From assembly GCA_021325555.1 (NCBI GenBank), contig JAJPGY010000027.1, positions 1-55,672 of the forward strand: 55,672 bases of DNA, read 5' to 3'. The notes below the pieces were generated by a model. It did not search any database. It was not told the DNA's origin and saw only the letters and a program-made list of their open reading frames with translations. Source of the stretch: Pseudomonadota bacterium (GTDB taxonomy: Bacteria; Cyanobacteriota; Vampirovibrionia; Obscuribacterales; Obscuribacteraceae). This document shows, piece after piece, positions 18,226-26,931 of the stretch (position 1 is its first letter; every line of letters begins with the position of its first letter). The position numbers and the translations under genes were made by a program.

Positions 18226-20751
18226 CTAATCGCGCTCAGTATAACGCAGGCAGCTTACGGCAGCATGAGAGGTTGGTGATGGGAGCCTTGCAAGGAGCTG
18301 CCGGGGCGATACGGCAATCTGCAGGGGATCGGATGTATAGCCGATCATCTCCCCGGAGCCCGAGCTGGCGGCCACGCGGACCTGATACCAGGCGGCCTGT
18401 GGCAGGAGCCGGGCCGGAAGTTGAAAAGTGCCGGTGACGTGCGGCATCCGAATGCTGGCGATGGTATGGGGCGACAGTCGCGACTCGCAGAAGGTGCCGG
18501 CGAAATGATCGAAGGCGAAATAGGGCTCGGATATCTCCACCACCACCCCCGTTGCGCCGGCCACGCGCCCGGCGTCGTAATGAAACAGCCCCTGCCCTCC
18601 CTTGAAATGCAGGATGCTGTCCGCTCCTTGCTCGAAGCCCGCCGCGTCGGCTTCCAGGGTCGGCACCAGGCAGTCCCCGCTGGACAAGCGCCACGAGAGG
18701 ACGACGTTGCGCCGCCCCGCGGCGGGCACGGTGGCAAAGAGGATCCGCTTGCGCCCGGCTAAAAGCCAACTCCGGTGCTGGAAAACCGGGAACCTGTAGA
18801 GATGCGGCCTGCCGTCATCAACCAGGGGAAGGGTGAGGTCCTGATGCGTCAGACGGCTCGTCTCGGCAAGCGGCCGCCAGCTGACGGACACGCCCAGGCT
18901 CGCTCCGCCGGCGGCAGCAGTTGATGGATCGCGCTGCGATTGCAGCTCGAGTTCGACGAAGGGGGTGGCGATGGAGGCGGCCTGAGGTCCCAGAGAGCAG
19001 GCGAACTCGTCGAGATCGCCCGGCTCGCCCGGCACGCGGGCGTGCGCCATCACAGGCAGTGGCAGGCAGGCGGGCCGCGGTGCGGCGGGCCCGGCGGGCT
19101 CGCGCGCCGGCCGCCCTGCCGGAGAAAGCGACAGGGTCACCGGAACCAGCTTCCTGTCGCCGGCGCTCCACCGGCAGAAGCTGTATCGTCCGGACCGGGC
19201 CATCTCGGCCACCCGGCTGGCGTTTACCAGATCCGGGTCTCCGAACCAGACAGGCTCGGTCGCCGCTACAAGGTCCGATACGTCGTTGCTGCGAAAAGGC
19301 TGGCGCAACTGGGCCTGCAGGGCGTCCAGCCCCCAGAACATGAGACCGCCCTTGCAGTTTCGAGGCGGGTTGAGGATGACCAGCTGCCTGCCGGGCGGCA
19401 AGCCGGCCAGGCTCCTGGTGACGGCGGCCACGAACGAGCGGATGCCGGCGCTCGCCTCCACCCAGGCCAGGTTGTTCTCCACCGTGGCCAGGGCAAAGCA
19501 GCCCGCCAGCGCGGCGAGCACGCCGTAAGCGAGCGCCCGCTGCAGGCGCCTCCCCCGGCTCCGCTCGTCTTCCGTCCACACGGCTACGGTGAGCGTCAAA
19601 AGAAGACACCATGCCGCGCTGGGCAGGTATAGGAAGCGGCTGCCGATCAGATTGCCGGTCACGTAAAAGACCGGCAGGCAGGGAGCAAGCGCGAGCAGGA
19701 ACCACAAGGCCGCGAAGGCGATAAGCCTGATGAGCGTCGGCGGCCAGGCAGAGAGCCGGGCCCGGATCAAGATCACCGCGCAAAGCGCCAGGTAAAGAAA
19801 GTGGACCGCCAGGGAGAGCCTGCCCGCGACCGGTATCAACTCCTCGTTGAAGGGAAAGACGAGCTTCCACAGGCTCACCGACCCGAACAAACGCTGGCAG
19901 GCGCTGGCGCTGAAAAGTCCGCCGATGGCGCCCGAGTAGCCGCCTACAGGACTGCCCAGGGCCAATGTGCGGGCGGCCAGATAGCAGGCCAGCAGAATCC
20001 AGTAGAGGGCACTTCCTCTAAGGGACCGGCCCGCGCGTTGCCCGAGCGTCCCCTGCCCGAAGATGAGGCCGTAGACGGCCAGCGTCGCCGGCAGGCTCAC
20101 GGCCATCTCTTTGGACAGCAGGGCCAGGACAAAAGTCGCCAGGCTCAAAACACGGCAGCGCCGTGAGCTTTCCTGATCGGCTTTGACGTGCGCCCAGAAC
20201 GCCACCAGGTAAAAGAGGCTGGACAGCCCGTCCGTGCGGGCGACGGGCCAGGCGACGACTTCCGAGTGCAACGGAAAGACAGCAAAAAGCGCGGCGGCGA
20301 AAGCTGCCGGCAGGCGGCCCTCCCCGAGCCCCGCTCCTTGCAGGAGGCGCCGCGCCAGCAGGAAGAGGAAGATTGAGGAGCCCAGGTGAAAAAGCAGGTT
20401 GGAGAGGTGATAGCCAAACGGGTTGGCCTTCCAGAAGAGAAAGTCCAGCGCCAGCGAAAGCTCGACCAGCGGCCGGTAGAAGAGGTGAACGCTGCGGTAC
20501 TGCACCCAGTTGGAGACGAAGTTGAGCCACAGCAGCTCAGGGTGCCCCTTGAGCGCCCGGTAGACGTAGCCGATGTGGATGGAGTCCTCGTTGTGAAAAT
20601 AGCCTAAGAGGCTGTTGGCGAAGCAGCCCAGGCATAGTGCGGCGAGCACCGCGGCGACGGCCGCGTCGCCGGGCGGGATCCACGGGCGGGAGCAGTTTCC
20701 GGCCGCCTGCCGGCCGGTGCCGGGCTGCGATGGTGACGCGGGCACGATCAT
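18226..20751 (-). CDS. GT-C fold membrane glycosyltransferase-like protein
   Basis: 841 residues. About ten or eleven membrane helices occupy residues 30-440; the rest is a soluble extracytoplasmic part rich in beta strands. The first loop carries GYFHNEDSIHIGY after FANSLL, an acidic motif in the place where GT-C enzymes (PMT/TMTC/ArnT-like) hold a catalytic acid; then YRPLVELSLALDFLFWKANPFG and FHLGSSIFLFLLARRL. Such enzymes move sugars from polyprenyl-phosphate donors. Substrate unknown. ATG 20751 has only a weak GAG 8 nt upstream. It lies within the kinase-CHAT cluster, 112 nt downstream of the kinase gene, and may glycosylate the exported partners of that cluster; this is inference. Confidence 0.7.
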   Translation of the reverse strand: MIVPASPSQPGTGRQAAGNCSRPWIPPGDAAVAAVLAALCLGCFANSLLGYFHNEDSIHIGYVYRALKGHPELLWLNFVSNWVQYRSVHLFYRPLVELSLALDFLFWKANPFGYHLSNLLFHLGSSIFLFLLARRLLQGAGLGEGRLPAAFAAALFAVFPLHSEVVAWPVARTDGLSSLFYLVAFWAHVKADQESSRRCRVLSLATFVLALLSKEMAVSLPATLAVYGLIFGQGTLGQRAGRSLRGSALYWILLACYLAARTLALGSPVGGYSGAIGGLFSASACQRLFGSVSLWKLVFPFNEELIPVAGRLSLAVHFLYLALCAVILIRARLSAWPPTLIRLIAFAALWFLLALAPCLPVFYVTGNLIGSRFLYLPSAAWCLLLTLTVAVWTEDERSRGRRLQRALAYGVLAALAGCFALATVENNLAWVEASAGIRSFVAAVTRSLAGLPPGRQLVILNPPRNCKGGLMFWGLDALQAQLRQPFRSNDVSDLVAATEPVWFGDPDLVNASRVAEMARSGRYSFCRWSAGDRKLVPVTLSLSPAGRPAREPAGPAAPRPACLPLPVMAHARVPGEPGDLDEFACSLGPQAASIATPFVELELQSQRDPSTAAAGGASLGVSVSWRPLAETSRLTHQDLTLPLVDDGRPHLYRFPVFQHRSWLLAGRKRILFATVPAAGRRNVVLSWRLSSGDCLVPTLEADAAGFEQGADSILHFKGGQGLFHYDAGRVAGATGVVVEISEPYFAFDHFAGTFCESRLSPHTIASIRMPHVTGTFQLPARLLPQAAWYQVRVAASSGSGEMIGYTSDPLQIAVSPRQLLARLPSPTSHAAVSCLRYTERD

Positions 20752-20863
20752 GAGCGCTACTCGAGGAGAAGAGGTGCCTGGCTGGCTGCCATGATAAGCC
20801 AGGGGCCGCGCTTGTGATCGCCTGCGGATTCCTCGTTGCCTGAATTCCTGATCAGATTCCCGC

Positions 20864-22075
20864 TCAGCCTCGGTGCCGCTGGCCTACCATGCTCAGGATC
20901 CGCTCGCAATGGAGGCGCAGCTCGGTGGCGCTCTGATAACGGTTCAGCGGATCCTTCTCCAGCGTTTTCATGATGAGGGCCTCGACCTCCGAGCCGGCGC
21001 CGATGTCCGGGCGGTAACCGGAGAGCGCCGGCGGCTGCTCCAGCAACTGCTTGACGAGGACGGCCTCGGTGGTGTCGGCGTCGAACGGCACGGTGCCGGT
21101 GAGGACCTCGAACAGGACCACGCCGAGAGCATAGATGTCCGCGCGCGCGTCGACGGGGGTGTCGCGAAGCTGCTCGGGCGCCATGTAGGCGACGGTGCCG
21201 GTCAGGTTGCCGGTCTTGGTCAGCCTCTGGTAGCCGCTTGCCAGGTGCGCGATGCCGAAGTCGACGATCTTCACCCAGTCGGGGCGCTCCCTGTCCTGCT
21301 GCAAAAGGATGTTCTCCGGCTTGAGATCCCTGTGTATCAGCCCGGCGTTGTGCGCCTCCTGGAGCCCGCGGCAGACCTGGATCAAAACGAGCATCGCCTC
21401 CCGCACCGGCAGAGGTCCGTTGCGCTCCAGGCGATCGCGCAGCGACTCTCCCTTTATGAATTCCATGACCAGGTAAGGCTGCCCGCCGGCTGTCAGGCCG
21501 ACATCGAACACGGAGACCACGTTGGGGTGCTGCACCCGGGCGGTGAACCGCGCTTCCTGCTCGAAGCGCCTGATCGCCCGGTCGTTGCCGAGCAGCTGCC
21601 ACTGCATGAGCTTGAGCACCACCGGCCGGTCCATGTTGAGCTGCGTGGCCTTGTAGACGACCGCCATGCCGCCCTCGCCGATCAGGTGATCGAGACGGTA
21701 CTTGCCTTCGATCGTCTCTCCGGTCAGCTGCGTAAAGCGGCCCTGAAGGGTGTCGGCGCCGGGATCGCCGGCGGCTGTTGATGGCGCCTGTGGTGCCGTC
21801 TGTCCGGCAACCGTAGCCGGATCGGCAGGCGCCCCGGCGGCCAGCAGCTTGACCGAATCACGCGGGCAGAACCGTGCGTAGTTCGGATAGGAGGCTCGGC
21901 AAGCCGGGCAGACTTTCCCGCTGCCCGCGCTCGTCCGGCTCTTGTCGAGCCGCGAGGCGGCGCCGCCGTTGCCACCAATTGCGGTACCATCGAAGCCGCA
22001 AAATTTCTGCCCGTCTTTCACTTGCCTGCCGCACCTGGGGCAGCTTGACGGACCGGCGGGTCTGGACATGGTCAT
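20864..22075 (-). CDS. Ser/Thr protein kinase with two N-terminal zinc ribbons
   Basis: 403 residues. Two zinc-ribbon-like units come first (C12/C15 with C26, and C56/C59 with C70), then a Pro/Ala linker and a complete Hanks-type kinase domain from about residue 125. This has GEGGMAVVYKA (glycine loop), VVLK with Lys155, HRDLKPEN (248-255), DFG (272-274), and MAPEQ. All catalytic residues are present. There is no transmembrane helix, so it is cytosolic. AAGG 8 nt upstream supports ATG 22075. It follows the zinc-ribbon/PEGA gene by 42 nt. The ribbons may bind the same regulator as the ribbon proteins nearby, an inference from shared architecture. Confidence 0.94.
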   Translation of the reverse strand: MTMSRPAGPSSCPRCGRQVKDGQKFCGFDGTAIGGNGGAASRLDKSRTSAGSGKVCPACRASYPNYARFCPRDSVKLLAAGAPADPATVAGQTAPQAPSTAAGDPGADTLQGRFTQLTGETIEGKYRLDHLIGEGGMAVVYKATQLNMDRPVVLKLMQWQLLGNDRAIRRFEQEARFTARVQHPNVVSVFDVGLTAGGQPYLVMEFIKGESLRDRLERNGPLPVREAMLVLIQVCRGLQEAHNAGLIHRDLKPENILLQQDRERPDWVKIVDFGIAHLASGYQRLTKTGNLTGTVAYMAPEQLRDTPVDARADIYALGVVLFEVLTGTVPFDADTTEAVLVKQLLEQPPALSGYRPDIGAGSEVEALIMKTLEKDPLNRYQSATELRLHCERILSMVGQRHRG

Positions 22076-22117
22076 GGAGCGCGCCTTCCCTTGCTCAATC
22101 CACGTGATCCTTCTATT

Positions 22118-22771
22118 TTAGCGCTCCTTTTCCAGCTCGATCGGTCTGGGGAATCCCAGCACCGCCACCTTGTCCGGCTCCAGCCGCAAATCCTGAACGA
22201 CGGGCCGGTAGCCCGGGGCGCTCAGGCTCACCCGGTAGAATCCCGGCGGCAGGTCGGACACGCTCAGCGAGCCGGTCGGTCCTGTGGCCCCGGCGGTCAG
22301 GCTCCGTCCCGCCCGGTCCTGGATCATAACCGTGGCCCGGGCCGGTTGCGCGTAAACCACCAGCCCCCGGCGGGGCCAGTTGCCGGCGCCGGCGATGCGC
22401 TCGGCGCCGAGCTGCACGGACAGGCAAGCGAGCCCCGCTCCGGCCAGGACCCCGGCGGCAGCAGCCGCCAGCTTGTAATCGCGGCGCAACCGCCGCTCGA
22501 TCGCCGCCGGGGCGGCCGCCTCGGTGCGGCGCCGCACGGCCGGCTGCCCGGCCTGCATGCTGGCGCCGCAGTGCAGGCAGAAGGCCTGGCTCAGCTCATC
22601 GGCCCGCCCGCAGGACGGGCAGACGGCGGCAGCGGGCCGCGTTCCCGTTGCCATGGTCCCCGCACCCACAGGCAGCGGCTGCCCGCAGTTGACGCAAAAT
22701 GACATGCCCGGCTCGTTGACCTGTCCGCATGCCGAGCAGCGCCCGCCGGTATCTGTTCGCGTCTGGCTCAT
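22118..22771 (-). CDS. double zinc-ribbon membrane protein with PEGA-like C-terminal domain
   Basis: 217 residues. Two ribbons (CSACGQVNEPGMSFCVNCG and CPSCGRADELSQAFCLHCG) precede an Arg-rich stretch and a membrane helix (about residues 100-118). The C-terminal 80 residues form a PEGA or carboxypeptidase-regulatory-like beta-sandwich (YAQPARATVMIQD, LPPGFYRVSLSAPGY). Such proteins usually carry a cytosolic metal-binding head and an external sandwich. ATG 22771 has GGTAAG about 10 nt upstream. It sits 9 nt after the frameshifted gene and 42 nt before the kinase gene, so the four genes probably form one transcript. Confidence 0.78.
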   Translation of the reverse strand: MSQTRTDTGGRCSACGQVNEPGMSFCVNCGQPLPVGAGTMATGTRPAAAVCPSCGRADELSQAFCLHCGASMQAGQPAVRRRTEAAAPAAIERRLRRDYKLAAAAAGVLAGAGLACLSVQLGAERIAGAGNWPRRGLVVYAQPARATVMIQDRAGRSLTAGATGPTGSLSVSDLPPGFYRVSLSAPGYRPVVQDLRLEPDKVAVLGFPRPIELEKER

Positions 22772-22780
22772 GTGGCAATC

Positions 22781-23165
22781 TTACCTGACCTGGCCATAGT
22801 TGATTGTAAATGTAATATCGCACGGCCCGCTGGCGGCGCGCGGGGCGCGCTTCCACAAAAGAACGATCAGGCGGGCCGGCAGCCGGTCAATCTTGATCTG
22901 CGCCAGCTCGGGGATTGCCGGGCTGGTGTTGTTGCAGCCGCCCGGGAATCCGCAGCCCTGCCCGCTGTGGATTAACCGGGGGATCGGCATCTGCCCTTTC
23001 ATCGCCGCGCCGGCCGGGACATTGCCCGGGCGGGATGTACATGCAGCTCAGCCCCGGCTCTCGGGCGTTGATCAGCTTCAGGTGGCTGTTGCCCGAGGTG
23101 CCGAAACGCGGCACGGCCATGAGCTGCCGCATCTGGCCCTTGCAGGCGCCCGGCTCGTAAGTCAC
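22781..23165 (-). pseudogene. small Cys-containing protein interrupted by a frameshift (or assembly error)
   Basis: A GTG at 23165 preceded by GGAAGG (5 nt) opens a frame that reads protein-like up to CMYIPPG, then loses sense. Continuing one base over near 23021-23033 (the CCCGGGC stretch) gives a good continuation, NVPAGAAMKGQMPIPRLIHS through a Cys/Gly-rich patch to DITFTINYGQVR and TAA at 22781. The joined product is about 128 residues. The spacing on both sides (31 and 9 nt) fits the operon, which argues that the gene is real and only its frame is broken. No family recognised. Confidence 0.5.
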
Positions 23166-23196
23166 CCCCGCCTTCCGCCGGCCCGGCTGGGCGCGC

Positions 23197-24423
23197 TCAT
23201 GACAGCCGGTCGGGAGCCTCGAACTCCTCGTTCTTGAGCTCGGCGGCAAGCTCGGCGGCCTCAAGGAGGGCGAGCGCCTCGTTGACGGCCTCGACGCCGG
23301 TCTCGCCATCCGCGCCGTGGGTCGCGTAGGCAGGCTTGAGCGCCAGCCGGCGGAAGGCGGAGGCGATCTCGTCGGCTGTCGCGGCCACGAAGTCCTCCAG
23401 GTGGCGGCGGCGGCTCTTGATGGCGGCTGCCAGGTCGAGCACGGCGCGGTTTTTGACCATCTGCCCCACCGCATCCATGACCGGCCGCCCCGACACAACG
23501 CTGTCGACGACCTCGCCCAGCCTGGCCGGATCCAGTCCTTTGAACCTGGCCAGGATCTCCTCCCGGGCCAGCGATGACCCCAGGGCCCGGCGAAATTCCG
23601 GCGACTCGGGCTGACCGCCGAACTTTTCACCGGTGCGCATGATCTGCCGTTTCACCTGGTCGCGATCCAGCCGCTGGTAGCGCCCGCTGACCTGGTCGGC
23701 GAGCGCATCCACCCGGCTCATCCAGACCGCCCCGGCCGACAGCACCCGCGCCAGCGTCCCGTCCGACCACAAGCTTATGACCTCCGCCAATCTTCGCCGG
23801 GCATCCTGGTCGGCAACCAGCGCCTCGACGATCTGCCGCCGGCGGGCGAGCGTGAGCTGCGCCGGCGACTGCACGAACATGGCCAGCTCCACGGTCTCCG
23901 GGGCCCGGCGCCGCTCCTTGCCCGGAGGCCGCTGCGGCCGCTGCTCGATCGTGCTCAGCGCCTGCTCTAGATCGAAATCAGCGGAGGGGCGGACGCTCAC
24001 GCCAACCTCGGATGCCTCCCCGGCCTGCCTGTCCGCGCCGACCCACGCCTCGGGCGTTACATATCCGGCGACCCGACCGCGGCAGTGGCCGCTCATGGCC
24101 ACTACCAGCGTGCCGTTGGCCAGCCAGGACGTGCCGACCAGCGAGCGGGGCGCCGTAACCATCTCTTGATCATCCAGCGGGCGGACGTCCACGTGGATGC
24201 CGTTGACGACGATGTCGCTGGCGCCCAGCGCCGCCAGCTCGTCGCCGGCGCTCCAGGCGCAGTCCGGCTCGACCAGCCGGCCGCGCTCGGGGTCCAGCTC
24301 GCTTACCGCCTGCTCGGCTATCATGCGGGCCATTTCGCCGGCCAGCGAAAGCCCCGCCTTTCGGACCCGCCACTGGGCCAGCCTCACCAGCTCCGAGCCA
24401 ATCTCAATCTGCCCTGCCATCAT
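23197..24423 (-). CDS. 408-aa protein of unknown function, operon partner of kinase and CHAT genes
   Basis: 408 residues, cytosolic, no signal peptide or helix in the membrane. The N-terminal half holds a small domain with VNGIHVDVRPLDD, WLANGTLVVAMSGHCRGRV and GYVTPEAWV. This loosely resembles the cyanobacterial DUF1822 type that sits next to sigma factors and CHAT genes; I rate that match weak. The C-terminal half is helical and charged (PPGKERRRAPETVEL, QIVEALVADQDARRRL). GAGAGG precedes ATG 24423. It lies 93 nt downstream of the sigma-like/HhH gene and 31 nt upstream of the frameshifted gene. Confidence 0.65.
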   Translation of the reverse strand: MMAGQIEIGSELVRLAQWRVRKAGLSLAGEMARMIAEQAVSELDPERGRLVEPDCAWSAGDELAALGASDIVVNGIHVDVRPLDDQEMVTAPRSLVGTSWLANGTLVVAMSGHCRGRVAGYVTPEAWVGADRQAGEASEVGVSVRPSADFDLEQALSTIEQRPQRPPGKERRRAPETVELAMFVQSPAQLTLARRRQIVEALVADQDARRRLAEVISLWSDGTLARVLSAGAVWMSRVDALADQVSGRYQRLDRDQVKRQIMRTGEKFGGQPESPEFRRALGSSLAREEILARFKGLDPARLGEVVDSVVSGRPVMDAVGQMVKNRAVLDLAAAIKSRRRHLEDFVAATADEIASAFRRLALKPAYATHGADGETGVEAVNEALALLEAAELAAELKNEEFEAPDRLS

Positions 24424-24516
24424 TGTGCCCTCTCTCCCGCCGCCTTCTCGCCACCGCCATACGCTTCCGCCTGCTTCCAACCATTTATTACGGGCCGCCC
24501 CGGCACTTTAGGGGGG

Positions 24517-26067
24517 TTAAAGACCCAGGCAGAATTTCTGCCGCAGGATCGCCCAGGTGGCTGGCTCGCAACCCAGATAGTCCTCCAGCTCGGCCCAGGT
24601 GAGAAATGGCCTGCCGCGGATAAGGAGGGCGGCCGCGGCCTCGGGCACGCCGTGGGCGGTTAGATCGGACCGCTCAGCCCGGTTCAAATCCAGGCGCCGG
24701 GCATCGGCAGCCTTGCGGCGCGCCACCGCCCCGCGCCGGATTATCTGCTCCAGCTCATCGGGCTTGAGAAGTCCCCGGTCCGCCAGCTCGGCAAGCCGCT
24801 CGAAGGGCCGTTCCGCCGCGGCCCGCTGCGCCGCCTCGCGGGACAGGCCGAGGATGTCCATTAGATCACGGACAGTTGCCTTGTTGATGTCGACGGGGAC
24901 GAAGGCCGCCACCGCGCCCTTCGAGGCCAGCTCGGGCAGGCGCGCCTTTTTGACCACGTCGCGGCCGACCAGCTCATCGAGCGAGTGGTACTGGCGGTGC
25001 TTGATCAGGCGGTCGATCTCGCCCTCGGTCATGCCGATCTGCTGGCTCAACTCGCGCCGCGAGGCGACGTTGACGTTGAGCTCGCCCTGCCAGCACTCGG
25101 TGAGCCCCGGCAGCTTCTCGCGCAGCCGCTGGCGGATCAGATCCAGCCCCTTGTCCATGAGCACCTGGCAGCGAGCGATGCGGCGCGCCGGCGTCTCGCC
25201 GGCTATCTTAAGCCTGTCGCAGCACTCGCGCATGGTCATCTCCGAGCCGGTCCGGGAGTGCTCGCTCAGGCCCAGACCGAACAGGCAGTCGATGACCACC
25301 AGCGCCTCCCTGGGATAGCTGGGATCGTTGATCATCTGCTCGAGCTGCGAGCGCAACTGGTTGAGCTGGCTCACCTGCTCGTTGGAGAGCGCCAGGTTCT
25401 CCGGCGCGTGGCGCAGGTCTTCGGCGACGTTCTGGCGTGGATCTTCCTGGTTGGGATCGAGATTGAGATCGTGAAGCGTCTGCCGCTCCCATGCCCATTC
25501 CTGACGAATGTAATCGACCGCCGCGTTCTGCACCGCCCGCTGCAGATAGGCGGGCAGGAGCACCCGGTAACCGTCCTCGGCGGACCGGTCGAGCTGCCTG
25601 GCCAGGACGCCCTCCAGCTTCAGGGAAAGGTCGCTGGCCAATGACAGCACATGCTGGCGCTGCTCGGCGGCTGAAACCCGTCTCTGGGCCCAGAAGCGGC
25701 GGAGGTTCTGGTTGGATTGCAGCATCTTCTCGAAAAGCGGGTGATAGTAGCCGTCGCGGATGAGGGCGAGAAAGCGCCCGCGCAGCTCGGTCAGCGAGAT
25801 CGCCTTTAGATAGATCGCCCTGGCCCCCAGGCGGCCGAGCAGCTCGAAGAGGCGCGTCTGTCCCTCATCGGCCGCGCTTTTGAGCACGGGCTCCCATTCG
25901 GGGGCGATGCTCAAAAGCTCGTTGACCTCGGTGGATAAGGAAAGCACCGGCTTGTCTGGTTGCCTCCAGAGAGGGCGGCTTGGTGAGCTGGCCTGTGGCC
26001 CCCGCCGTGCTCCAATGATAAACCGTCCGCCCGCTTGTTGCCGCCAATCGATCGACCGAGTGGACAT
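24517..26067 (-). CDS. sigma-factor-like protein fused to helix-hairpin-helix repeats
   Basis: 516 residues. The segment at about 170-215 (LPAYLQRAVQNAAVDYIRQE) resembles sigma region 2, and about 255-320 (ALVVIDCLFGLGLSE to RIARCQVLMDKGLDLIRQRL) resembles a sigma-70 region-4 helix-turn-helix. The C-terminal 190 residues hold three helix-hairpin-helix units of ComEA/DNA-binding type (LNVNVASRRELSQQIG, VDINKATVRDLMDILG, LDLNRAERSDLTAHG). This fusion may act as a specialised transcription factor. The start is uncertain: ATG 26067 has no Shine-Dalgarno. It is the first gene of the minus-strand cluster. A known family name eludes me; sigma kinship is my judgement from helix patterns. Confidence 0.65.
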   Translation of the reverse strand: MSTRSIDWRQQAGGRFIIGARRGPQASSPSRPLWRQPDKPVLSLSTEVNELLSIAPEWEPVLKSAADEGQTRLFELLGRLGARAIYLKAISLTELRGRFLALIRDGYYHPLFEKMLQSNQNLRRFWAQRRVSAAEQRQHVLSLASDLSLKLEGVLARQLDRSAEDGYRVLLPAYLQRAVQNAAVDYIRQEWAWERQTLHDLNLDPNQEDPRQNVAEDLRHAPENLALSNEQVSQLNQLRSQLEQMINDPSYPREALVVIDCLFGLGLSEHSRTGSEMTMRECCDRLKIAGETPARRIARCQVLMDKGLDLIRQRLREKLPGLTECWQGELNVNVASRRELSQQIGMTEGEIDRLIKHRQYHSLDELVGRDVVKKARLPELASKGAVAAFVPVDINKATVRDLMDILGLSREAAQRAAAERPFERLAELADRGLLKPDELEQIIRRGAVARRKAADARRLDLNRAERSDLTAHGVPEAAAALLIRGRPFLTWAELEDYLGCEPATWAILRQKFCLGL

Positions 26068-26221
26068 GTTCTTGGCCAGGAGGGCGACCCGGGGCTTGCC
26101 AAGAATAGACTTCCCGGCCGCCAGTGATCATAATGTCTCTGTAACATCCGCCCCGTCCGATGCCTGCGGGCTGAAGCGGAGAGTGCGAGCGGAGCCTTGT
26201 TCTAGAAAGAGAGCGTCTCTT

Positions 26222-26734
26222 ATGGGACACGCTCACGCAAGTCAGAGCTGCCCGTGTTGCGAGGATATGTTCGCGACCTGGCGCGCCAGGTCGCAGCAGG
26301 AGAAGATGCAGGCTGCCGAGAAGGCTCGCAGGCAAAGGTTGAGCACCGACGGGTTCGATCCCCTGCTGTCCCGGCCGGCCGAAGATGCCCCGCCGCCGGT
26401 GGCGCCGCCCCCGGTCGCGGCGATGCGGCCGGATGCGCCTGCCGACGAGATCGAGGAAGCTGAGGTGATCGACGTCGAATACGCGGAGGTGTCCGGCGAA
26501 GCCCCGGACGGCGCCGATGAGCCGGCACCGGATGTGGTGTCGCTTTCGGTCAGGCTCGAGGTCGCGCTCTCCATGCTCCGTGAGGCCACAGAGAGGCTCG
26601 ATGGGGCCAACTTCCGGATCGGCTACCTGCAGGGGCAGTTGGCGGAGAAGGAGGAGCGGATAAAGCTTCTCACCGCCGCAAACCACAAGGTGGGGATCTG
26701 GTCGCGCTTTGCCTCCTGGCTTGCCTGCAGGTGA
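26222..26734 (+). CDS. small protein with Cys-pair head and C-terminal coiled coil
   Basis: 170 residues. The N-terminus holds a Cys pair (SCPCCEDMF), a charged helix, and a long acidic/Pro-rich linker (about residues 50-105). A leucine-rich coiled coil ends the protein (LREATERLDGANFRIGYLQG, LAEKEERIKLL) with a short hydrophobic tail. ATG 26222 has a GAGAG Shine-Dalgarno about 8 nt upstream. It diverges from the sigma-like/HhH gene across about 150 bp and precedes the trypsin-DUF4384 gene. No family recognised; it may be an adaptor. Confidence 0.6.
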   Translation: MGHAHASQSCPCCEDMFATWRARSQQEKMQAAEKARRQRLSTDGFDPLLSRPAEDAPPPVAPPPVAAMRPDAPADEIEEAEVIDVEYAEVSGEAPDGADEPAPDVVSLSVRLEVALSMLREATERLDGANFRIGYLQGQLAEKEERIKLLTAANHKVGIWSRFASWLACR

Positions 26735-26931
26735 GGTCCGGGGTGTGCTGCGGGGAGCTTATTCCTTGCGGGGATCGAGAGGGATTTCCTGGGATGCCTC
26801 AGGGATGCCCGCGCCCCAGGGGTTCGTGTTCCCAGGGGCCTGCCCGTGGGGGCGTGCCGGGGGCCGGTTGGTAAACTTGTAGTGGCAGATGACGGCGGTG
26901 GTAGTGGTGTCGCCCCGATCAAGGATGAGCT

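Noticed and set aside
26340..26380. tRNA T-arm-like GGTTCGATCCC
   Set aside because: It lies inside the coding frame of the Cys-head/coiled-coil protein and has no matching acceptor, D or anticodon arm.
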